From positions 124,001-188,000 of the forward strand of contig LLEY01000097.1 of the NCBI GenBank assembly GCA_001414485.1: a stretch of DNA of 64,000 nt, written 5' to 3'. Positions 54,487 to 64,000 of the stretch are shown piece after piece. The stretch is from Calycina herbarum. Lineage: Eukaryota > Ascomycota > Leotiomycetes > Helotiales > Pezizellaceae. A program made the position numbers and the translations under genes. Each line of letters begins with the position of its first letter. Positions within the stretch are counted from its first letter, which is position 1. The notes below the pieces were generated by a model. The model was not told the origin of the DNA, ran no database searches, and saw only the letters and a list, made by a program, of their open reading frames with translations.

Positions 54487-55544
54487 ATGGGTAAGACAGC
54501 CCATTCGCATACCAATATTCTAAGCTAACAATCGTCTAGCAAACAACTACGGATACCAAGGTGGAAACAACTCGACGACGACCTATGGAGGTGGAGGAGG
54601 CAACGAAGGCGGGGGATTCATGAACGGGTCACAGCAAGGAAGCCAAGATAGTCCAGCGCATTCAAAGGTTCGCGTTTATTGCTCGCATACGATGGGAAAT
54701 ACTGATCGGATTGGCAGACATACGGACAAGAGACTTTGCGACCGGTGACGATTAAGCAGATTATCGATGGGTGAGTTTTGCCCCGCCTCCAGGCAGATTT
54801 CCGCGTACTGATTTTGGGCATAGCGCACAATCACATTCCGAGGCAGAATTCAAAATCGATGGCGCAGAGGTTCATCAGGTACGCTAGTCCTTATACTCGG
54901 TGCTTCCCTGATACTCGTGCTGATAAAAACCACAGATCACCTTCGTCGGCCAAATCAACAGCGTCTCCCAAAAGGCAACCAACATCCTCTATAAAGTCGA
55001 CGACGGCACCGGCATAACCGAAGTAATGCAATGGATCAACAGTGATATCGACCCCAATACCATCGAACCCGTCGCCAAGGAAGGAGAATACATTCGAGTT
55101 TACGGGCGCTTGAAGTCTTTCGCCAATAAACGTCACGTCGTTTCCAATTCGATACGACCAGTTCCTGATTTCAACGAAGTCAGTTACCATCTCCTCGAAG
55201 CTACGGCTATGCATTTGTATTTCACAAGAGGCCCGCCTCAAAGTGCTGGTGGGGTCAAGACGGAGCAGGGAACTGGAATGTTTGTGGATAGCTATGGTGG
55301 TAATAATGCGCCGGCAGCAACTGGGGGCAAGAAGTTATCGGCGAAGATTAGCCAGGTTGGCAGAAGGGTCTTTGAGATGTTGCAGAACTCTCCTCAAAAT
55401 AACGAGGGTCTGCATGTTCATCACATCGCAACACAGCTGGGCGTTGATGTAAATGACGTGTTCAAAGCTGGAGATGAATTGTTGGGAGAGGGATTAATTT
55501 TTACGACCGTTGATGACGAAACCTGGGCTGTGCTGGAGTATTAG
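54487..55544 (+). CDS. RFA2: Replication protein A 32-kDa subunit (RPA2/Rfa2)
   Basis: Five exons: 54487-54490 (ATG plus one base), 54540-54667, 54718-54770, 54824-54878, 54936-55544; 282 aa, the usual size. The N-terminus is Gly/Asn-rich (MANNYGYQGGNN...YGGGGGNEGGGF) with the phosphorylated-type Ser/Gln stretch. The OB fold follows with RPVTIKQIIDG, AEFKIDGAEVHQITFVGQIN, TEVMQWINSDIDP and EYIRVYGRLKSFANKRHVVS. The C-terminal winged helix is LQNSPQNNEGLHVHHIATQL...GLIFTTVDDETWAVLEY. RPA binds single-stranded DNA in replication and repair. The 4-base first coding exon is typical of fungal RFA2 genes (from memory). The small exon 4 acceptor at 54821-54823 was chosen over a nearer AG because it keeps AQSHSEAEFK in frame. 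Confidence 0.93.
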
Positions 55545-56434
55545 ACAGTTTTATATTGTGGGAGGGTAATTTCTAGGCGTTAGGGATGTCTTGTGAGATG
55601 GATTAGGCATTTACAATGGGAAAATATTTTCCATCCCACCTACCTATCTCTCTAGAGACTCTTGGTCAATTTCGATGTTGAAGAAGTCCAAGCCTTAATT
55701 GGAAACTGAAGAGATTCGTTGTTGATCATGAGGTGAGGAGTGGGAGTGAGGTTGGTTGGGTTCGCGATGTCACAGTATGATGGTTTTTTTTGAAGTGAGT
55801 AAATCCAATACTTACTTTACTTAAATTTTAGTGATTCTAATACTTACTCTCTTCAAATGTTTTGATATAAGCAGTTAAGTTAGATTCTTTTCCCTTAAGA
55901 GGTAATCTCAATTCAGACTGGTGATGAACGAAAGGAACAATATCCGGGAGAAGAAGAAAGCCCCTATCCAGGGTACCTGGACACTTCGCGACAAGTATAT
56001 CTTGAATTTCCATGGCCCGTTGCTTGACCCTAATTATCCTAAAATGTTTCGCGCGCTATGAAGGGACGAAGAGTCATACCCAAACCTACTACTTTCTAGA
56101 ATTGCACTATCAACTAATCATCCGCATAATCAAATTTGATTCCAAATATAGGCGTGCTATGGACTAGCTAGTGACAAAGAAATGATTCTCCAACCCAAAT
56201 CGACCATGACAATCAATTTCTGAAAACTCAAGTCCCCCAAAGACCACTCCACTCAAAAGAATTACTTCCTCCCCCATCTCGACGAAACAAACAGCAAAAC
56301 AAAAGCAGAAACATCTCAATTTATCAAACGAAAAAACAAACTCGCAATAGGATAGGCCGTTACTTCTCATCAAGAGTCCCCTCCCCCTTTCCCTTCCCCC
56401 ACTCCATCATCACCTACCAAGCCAACACCTCATC
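55545..56434. other. Intergenic region between convergent RPA32 and GNAT genes
   Basis: 890 bp with no supported gene. It should contain both 3' UTRs. An ORF at 56164-56373 (minus) is low-complexity and not recognisable. Confidence 0.55.
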
Positions 56435-57414
56435 TCAAAGCTCGCTAACCTCAACACTCTCGCCCCCCTTCCCCTTGGAGCCACTCCCATTGTTGACCGG
56501 TTCCCTAACCATGATATGCAATTTAATAGGTTTAGTCCCACGAGAAAGTTCAATATCAAATTTATGAATGAACCCATATTTCTCATAGTAAGACAAATTG
56601 TTGGCAGCGCTAGATTCGAGGTATGTCGCGCGGTTTTCGGAGTCTGCCTATTAACCCCATCAATTAGCACCATTCATCATAATCCCCACCCCTTCCCCTC
56701 ACATCCAAAAAGAACACCAAAACAGAGAAGACAAGATACCTTATCAACCATATGCCCAATCAACTTCCTCGCATACCCCTTCCCCCTCGCACTAGGTTTA
56801 GACCCAAGGTAGACAAGATAATAAGAATCACCATCTCGTTCCCCCATAACCTCATGTTTAGTAGCATGAAGTAGCGGGAAGAACTCCGTGAAGAACCGAG
56901 TTCGTCCCTCGGAGGAGAGCTGGTAGTATAATCTCCACAGGCCAGAGCGGAAGAATGTCAACCAATCGTCCATGTCTTCGCCTGGTTGTAACCTAGAATG
57001 ATTGATATGTTAACTCAAGGATTGGTCAGAGGAATCCAAAACCCTCCCAAAACCCGATCGGAGCTTTCATGAGAAGTAGGGATGGGTAAGGGAGAGGGAG
57101 GAAACTTACCAGAGGGCCACGGCGTCGTAGTCAGGCCCAATTGTTGTCACAAGACCTTTGTAGCAATGAGCCGCAGTGAGGTAACGGAGAATGTTATAAT
57201 GGACTTGATACTTCCTATCCTCAGATGCGGAAGCCATATCAGGTGTATCAACAAAATACCTAGCCACCTCATCAACAGCAAAAGCCTCAGCGAGACACTT
57301 CGCAGCCCCATCTAACTCGGAGATACCGATGATTCTCACTTCTTCACTGGAGGAGGAAGGGGTGAGACTACGTTTCTTTTCGAGGATGTTACTGTTATTA
57401 TTATTCGTCGCCAT
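56435..57414 (-). CDS. GNAT-family N-acetyltransferase
   Basis: Three exons on the minus strand: 57414-57110, 56992-56740, 56647-56435; 256 aa. The acceptor at 56993-56994 (TCATTCTAG) is needed to keep the frame W-LQPGEDMDDWL; the third exon starts ADSENRATYLESS. The acetyl-CoA loop is PSARGKGYARKLIGHMVDK (R/Q-x-x-G-x-G, about residue 170), preceded by the beta-4 strand YYLVYLGSKP and followed by beta-5 YLESS and YYEKYGF, the usual GNAT motif B. The N-terminus is a poor-complexity Asn/Ser stretch. Substrate is unknown; close fungal relatives are annotated only as GNAT proteins. Confidence 0.85.
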
Positions 57415-59128
57415 GATTGCGGTTTATACAGTACTTGAATTTGGTATTGCGGTTGGGGATTTGGTGTTTCTGGGAATTTGTTAGTTTATTTTTGTAAGTC
57501 ATGGGACTGGCATAGGAAAACGAACAGGACGGTTTTTCAGCGGGCCTCGTTAAATCGCCTGTATGTTGTTTAGAGAGTTGAGATCTCGAAACCGTTTGGT
57601 ATCGAGATGGGAAGCGAAGACAATGAAGACTTTGGCGTATGTCAACCGACATCAATGTGAATTGTTCAGTTGGTTTCTATGCGGGGTGTTGGTGGGAGGA
57701 AGGAGGGGTTGAAATCGTTTTGGTTGTTCAGTATGTGTAGCCTTGTGGTGAGTGAGATGGGATTTCCTGTTAGTGGAGTACACCTGCTTTCTTGTAAGTA
57801 ACGTGCGAAAGAGTTTGGAATCGATTCCCAGGGAAGGTTCAGAAGAATCAATTCTTTTAGATATTCTGACACAATACTTTAAATTATATAAACATTTCTG
57901 GGGCAAAGAGAAAAGGGGTGCACGCAAAGTAAAACTTGGCATTCTTACTAATAGAATGGTGATAGACGGTCAGACAAAGTGAGGTTATTTCGACAAGTGA
58001 GGCGAATTGAGGACGTGAGAGTTCGGGGACTAGGTAGCAATGGTTTTTGATATGATCGAGGAAAGTTCGGGTAGAATTGAAGAGCGAGAACTAGGGATTT
58101 CGACGAAGGAATAAAGATAGGAGCGATAAGGTGAGGTTTATGTAGATAGCTGTCAACCTCCGGATGGAATGGATGGTGCATCGTTGTTCCAGCGATAGGC
58201 TGACCCCACTTAGTCACTTGACCATGCGGTGAAAAGCGGCAGTACATACCGAGTATTACAGTTTCGTCGTTCCGACTTTCTTGGTAAGTCCAAGTAATTA
58301 TTTCAGATACTTAGAACAATGCATAATATTAACCTAGATCCTGTGGACTAATCATTTTCCAATTGTCCGGTAGGATCTAGGGCAATACTAAGTTGTACTA
58401 GAATTGGAATAACGAGACCTATCTACTGCCGCTTTAAGGAGGTAGGTTTGCCGCCAAACCAGATCGGCACCAGCATTGAGAAGATAGCAACCGGATTGGA
58501 CGACACTCAACGCCTTTGGTTGTAAGACCGATTGTAGCCAGTCTGGGGAAACATTGGTTATGCAATGAATGCATGGTCCACTCTGACTGGGAAGGAAGAT
58601 AAAACGGACAGCTCAAGTAAGTACAATTGCTGCACCTTGTGAGACGCGTGGGGGCGCGTGGACATACCTAGACTAGCCTAGTAAGGACCCTCAAAATCTG
58701 GGTGACGGCTCTTGCGGGCTGTTCCGAAGCCAACCCGGAAGTTAATAGCCTTGGAAAGGAAAGAAAGAAAATATATAGTCGAGTAATCTCTGAAAGAGGT
58801 CCACCAGGAGGAGTTCCGTCAAAAAGATGAACTCCCGGATCAACACAAAGGGTGACCATGTGCGGAGCGGTGCAGCCATTTCCCCCGCTCCGGGATATAT
58901 ATCAAGAAATCATTACCAACAAACCAAACTTCTCCAATCGCATGCCATTTCAATGTTGTATCTGGTCGTGGGGTATCTCACTTTTCCTTGCTGTACGGCT
59001 AAGCGCTAATGCTTTCCATCCAGCTTCGCATGATAATCCAGCCAAACGTATTCCTGATATTTTGGGCCAAGCCAGTCGTCCAATGCAGTTTGCAGGCACC
59101 TGCATGCTTCCCGGATTGCATCCCACGC
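57415..59128. other. Intergenic region between GNAT and IDI1 genes
   Basis: 1.7 kb with only short ORFs that lack motifs. The first part is the GNAT promoter and the last part is behind the IDI1 stop. No RNA gene or repeat is apparent. Confidence 0.5.
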
Positions 59129-60001
<873 letters not shown>

Positions 60002-60596
60002 GGTGAGAGGTGGGAGTCGGAGTGGTTTTGTAGGTTGAGGGTGGAGGATAATATGGCGCAAGATGAAATACCTCAGCCTTGGGGTTGGTCAATACCCCTG
60101 TCGCGGGGTAAATTGCCCTGGAGGTGATTGCGGTGAAAGTGGCCCTATTAAAAGTAGTTTGACAAACTAGGTCAATAGATTAAAACCATATCTAGGAGCA
60201 CCTATAATAAGAGTAGTAATTATCTTAAGAAATCTTTTGATTACTATAAAGTATATATTTACCTCGGACTTCAGCTTTTATTTTCAATATTAAGGAAATC
60301 AGGAAAGTACTTCAGGTTCGCTTCTGTTTCAACAAGTTAAACAGGTTCTACAAGATCTAGGTTTATAGATAATTTACTAAATTCTCTTCACAATTTAGAA
60401 TGATGTAAAGCTCCAACCTGGATGACTTCAAACAATGGTTTTGATTTTCTAACTGTACCTCTGTATCGACTGCCGCTTTTCTTCGGCTAAACAGGGGCTA
60501 AACCAGGCCCAAATAATTTTATCTGAAAAATCACCCCGCCTTGCTTGCCAGTTACTCTTGCGAAAAACAACACACAATCCAGTTATCAACAGCACC
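60002..60596. promoter_or_regulatory. Shared upstream region of IDI1 and SYO1
   Basis: 595 bp between two divergent starts. The middle (about 60150-60450) is AT-rich. No sterol-response or other motif could be fixed with confidence. Confidence 0.5.
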
Positions 60597-62765
60597 ATGG
60601 GTAAATCAAAACCCAGAAACCGGCAGAGAAATCGCCAGGATCCCACCTCGAAGGCCGCGAAACCGCCGTCCGATCCAGAGCTTGCCTCGATCCGCGAGCA
60701 GCGCATTCTACCAGTCTTAAAGGACTTGACCAGCGCCGAACTCGAGACACGATCATCCGCCGCGAAAGCGATTGCGAATTTGATCGAGGACGACAAATGC
60801 CGCAAGTTACTTCTCCGAGAGAAAATTGTGCAGATACTTTTCGAACAAACTCTTACAGACTCGAGCTTGGAAACGAGAACTTCTGGATGGGGAATCTTGA
60901 GAAACCTCGCGTTGGAAGAGGAGGCGGATTTTTGTATACATTTGTACAGACAAGATATATTGACTTCTATTGAGGGTACAATTAAAACAGTATGCGACAC
61001 CATTCTCATCAATCTACACTTACTCATTATTGCGCAGGTAATTCAAACGATCGAATCGAAAGAAGTCCCATTCGCAAATTTACCCAAATCCCACCAAGAT
61101 CTTGCATGGAACCTTACAAGCTCCTTAATAAGTTTACTTTCATCCTTGTCGGAAGCGCAAGATGAGATCGTCGAGGCCGTTTCAAAACTTCCTACCGTCC
61201 TAAATTTCCTCTTCGGCCTGCTTGCATTCGAACTTACACCACCCGAAGTCTCTAACGAAGTTTTGTCATGCCTCACAACTCTGACCGAGGACAACAAATC
61301 GATGGTTCAACAAATTGTGGATAATGGAGATTGGGTCAAGGGTCTCATGCAGTTGAAGGACTCGAAAACTGCTATTGCGGTGACGGCTTGCGGGGCGTTG
61401 CATAACATATTCTCGACTATGGGATGGTCTGATCACGATAGACCTATTGATGGGGCATCTGATGCAGCTCTACTTTCCCCACTCGTTCACTATATGGAAA
61501 CCTCGATCGCCACATACACTAAAAACCTTAAAGGCACAAACGGAAACGCGACTCACTCGACACCCGACGAAATCCTTCAACTAGCACTGGAAATTACCGC
61601 ATCTATTGCCACCAGCCTCCAGGAAGCCTTGGAGCATGGGCATGAAAAGGAATTTGAAGGTTTCGATGAGCCACTAAATGCCGATGATATGGAAGCCGAT
61701 ACCGAAGGTGCTAATGATGTTGGTGAGGGTGAAGAGGAGGATGATCACGAAATGAACGATGACGAGATCGCAGCGGATATGGATTTGGTGACAGGAGATG
61801 GAGATGACGATGACGAACCAAGCGATGAACCAACTCTTGAGCTGCTGATACGAACGGCTACACCAAAAATTCTCGCACTAGCAGCTGGAATTACTCGGAA
61901 CGACATTATCAGAGACTTTGCGATTTCCACTCTGAACAATATTGCCTGGACAGTATCGAGTATCGATTTCTCAGGTTCTCATCTCGATGGTAAGTCAGAC
62001 CTTTAGGGGGTCCTTTTCTATTTTGTATTATTCAGAAGTTCTGGAACAATTAGAAACCCAAACTTCTCGGTTTTCAGTATCCTTAACTATTCCGCACAAT
62101 TTCTCAAAGAACAACGAACTGACTTCGAAACAGGTATACAAAAGTATTGGTCTACGATGGCTCAGACTATATGGAGCGCGACAGTTTCTCCAGTTTTAGC
62201 CTCAGACACTGCGGATATTGAGCTTGCTTCTACAATTACCAGTCTTGCTTGGGCGCTCTCTCGAAGTGTTCACGGAGTAATAAAGCTAAAGCCGGAAGAG
62301 CCAAGGAAGTTCATGGCTTTATACCAGGCATCAAAAAATATGGAAGAACCTCAAGTCAACACGAAGGATTCAGATGTCTTTCAAGGTCTCGGTGTCAAGT
62401 GTATCGGAGTCTTAGGAAGTCTTGCTGTTGATCCAGCACCCGTTGAACTCAACCGCGAAATTGGAGTTTTCCTCGTTACAACTTTGGCAGCCTTACCTGA
62501 AACCCCAGCAGCGGATACCGTGGAGGCATTGAACCAGATCTTCGACATTTATTCGGATAAAAGCTACGCTTTCGATGAGCCAGTCTTTTGGGGGAATGGC
62601 TTTTATAAGCATCTGGAAGATATCTTACCAAAAGCTAGGAAGATGGCGAAATCTATTGATAAGAGGAAGTTTGAGGAGTTGAGGGCGAGGGCTGATGAGG
62701 CTGTCCTCAACTTTGGCCGCTTTTTGAAGTACAAGAAAACTGAGAAGGAGAATGTGGATGGATGA
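60597..62765 (+). CDS. SYO1: SYO1-like symportin (ribosomal protein import adaptor)
   Basis: Exons 60597-60989, 61038-61989, 62134-62765; 658 aa. The start MGKSKPRNRQRNRQDP was preferred over the ATG at 60558 because it gives the conserved basic N-terminus. ARM/HEAT helices begin with PPSDPELASIREQRILPVL and CRKLLLREKIVQILFEQTL...GWGILRNLALEEE. Inside the solenoid is the long acidic loop (about residues 345-400, GEEEDDHEMNDDEIAADMD), a Syo1 hallmark. Syo1 binds Rpl5 and Rpl11 and brings them to the nucleus with a karyopherin. The first intron (60990-61037, 48 nt) is a multiple of three and has no stop, so it reads through; removing it gives TIKT-VIQTIESKEV as in relatives (from memory). Confidence 0.9.
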
Positions 62766-63451
62766 TCTGGGTGCTCTGGGTGCTCTGGGTGATTTAAAAG
62801 AATTTAAATAGTTTTCCCGAATGGGCTTGGAGAATTGAAATTGGCACAATCAGCTTCGGTTGTCCTAGAAAGGGGGATAATGAGAGTTAGGTAGGCAGGT
62901 AGAAACCTGAACTGCTTGCTGCCGCTGTTTGTTGTCCAGCTGGAGCCTACTAATGTGTCGACTGCGTATCAGCGACGATAGAATGTGTACCTAGCAAGCT
63001 TTGGGGACATATCATTTTGCTATGTCATTTAGGTCAAGTCATAATACTTGAGGTATGACATCGCTACCAACAACATCAAGAGAAAAACACAACACACCCT
63101 GCGGTCAAGAACTGATCTGGTCAAGAAGAGTAAAACTTGACAACAATTTCCTTATTATGAAACAAGAAGGATTATCATGCCCCCTCAAATTTTCTTTCAC
63201 GTTTTTATATTTCCGCTGTCTCGTTACGAATTCATGAATGGGGTTCAGCGAATATTCCATGTGCATTGTTTCCTTGCCTTGCTTTAGAGAACAAAGTCTT
63301 ATATGTATGGGAGTACTGTTCCCAAGACTTGTTGAAACGTCCCCCTTTCTTTTCACGAAGCGCAAGTGCATAAAATTAGCTTCTTCTCTCCTCACAATGC
63401 TACTGAGTCTTGAATCCCATCATTTCGCTTCATCGAATCTAAGCAGCAAGT
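62766..63451. other. Intergenic region between SYO1 and the last gene
   Basis: 686 bp. It starts with three short GGTGCTCTG-type repeats just behind the SYO1 stop (62769-62795). No gene is supported, though a 5' exon of the next gene could be hidden here. Confidence 0.5.
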
Positions 63452-64000
63452 ATGTTTATCAATTTTGGTCAAAGCCACAACACATACAACCACCCATTTC
63501 ACATCGAGGAGGAACCGTTGAGACGCGGGACAATCAGTTTGTTGTTTACATGTCTTCTTACGAATTCTATGTGTGTCTGGCAAGCTGTACATCTCAATGT
63601 ACCTGGCTCTGGCACATGCGGAAAATATCAACAATGGGGACGAAGAGCAGCCTTGCTATTTCTAGGGCTTTTAGCACCGGAAGTGGTTGCTTACGTAGCA
63701 TGGCAACAGAGGAGAAGTGCGAAGAAGTTATTGGAGAATGATGTACCCGATGGGAGAAGAAAACATGGCTATTGGTGGGGTAGAAGTGATCCAGAAGTGA
63801 GTCGCATATTCCCTCCTCCCAAATAATTATTCTTACATGGAGAATTCAAGAGACACGATCCATGCAAGTGGTCGATGACACATGCATTTTATGCCATCAT
63901 GGGAGGATTTGCCGTAAGATTCAAAGATCCTGTTGACGGACTTCCAACTACACCGGATAACCAATATACAATCCTCCCAGATGGCGTACGAAGATTACTT
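63452..64000 (+). CDS. Predicted membrane protein, Pezizomycotina-specific family, 5' part
   Basis: Exon 1 is 63452-63796 (115 codons) and exon 2 starts at 63851 and runs off the window; the intron has GTGAGT and a CAAG acceptor. The protein shows RRGTISLLFTCLLTNSMCVW and RRAALLFLGLLAPEVVAYVA as likely membrane segments, then QQRRSAKKLLENDVPDGRR, the Trp-rich HGYWWGRSDPE, and after the intron CKWSMTHAFYAIMGGFAVR. I know this order from a large family of uncharacterised fungal membrane proteins without assigned function. The start may be further upstream. Confidence 0.72.

Overview
The window is a piece of nuclear genome from a filamentous ascomycete (Pezizomycotina; gene content and element types fit Leotiomycetes/Helotiales best, but this is inference). 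The signs are short introns of 42-89 nt with GTAAGT-like donors and CTAAC-like branch sites, fungal housekeeping genes (IDI1, RPA32, SYO1, a DNAJC8-like J protein), a fungal sedolisin, a CYP504-like P450, and a very AT-rich transposon island whose old reading frames are full of TAG/TAA codons, as left by repeat-induced point mutation (RIP).

Layout. (1) 1-1.15 kb: 5' end of a J-domain gene on the minus strand, then intergenic DNA. (2) 1.16-31.47 kb: one nested transposon island with no host gene. From the target-site duplications the insertion order is: a Hop-like Mutator-like element (MULE; 138-bp TIRs, ~9-bp TSD); inside its SWIM zinc-finger codons a Ty3/gypsy element, copy A (TSD TCTTG); inside A four insertions: a solo LTR (TSD AATAC), a chromodomain Ty3/gypsy element C (TSD TAGTA), a Tad/I-like LINE (15-bp TSD) and a 1,710-bp gag-only LTR retrotransposon D (TSD GATAT) with LTRs identical by eye and no RIP damage; inside the LINE a second copy, B, of the copy A family (TSD CTAGC). 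Copies A and B both carry a conserved ORF antisense to gag-pol next to the 3' LTR. (3) 31.5-37.6 kb: gene desert with diverged dispersed motifs and one 398-bp TA-flanked MITE. (4) 37.6-42.2 kb: a divergent pair of decayed genes, an ankyrin-repeat gene (one in-frame stop, one frameshift) and a CYP504-like P450 (one frameshift, two in-frame stops). (5) 42.2-44.4 kb: AT-rich foldback sequence and a RIP-damaged Fot1/pogo-type element. (6) 44.8-64 kb: mostly ordinary gene space: haloacid dehalogenase, secreted tripeptidyl-peptidase (sedolisin), a relic of a non-reducing PKS (SAT/KS remnants), an SDR with a probable GC-AG intron, RPA32, a GNAT acetyltransferase, IDI1 and SYO1 (divergent pair), and the start of a predicted membrane protein.

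The genes do not form an obvious pathway cluster. The main biology is genome-structural: a RIP-degraded island with sharp edges that was entered repeatedly and that holds one undamaged, apparently young, non-autonomous Gag-only element, plus an antisense gene kept by a retrotransposon family. All coordinates of spliced genes were built by hand from splice signals and reading frame.
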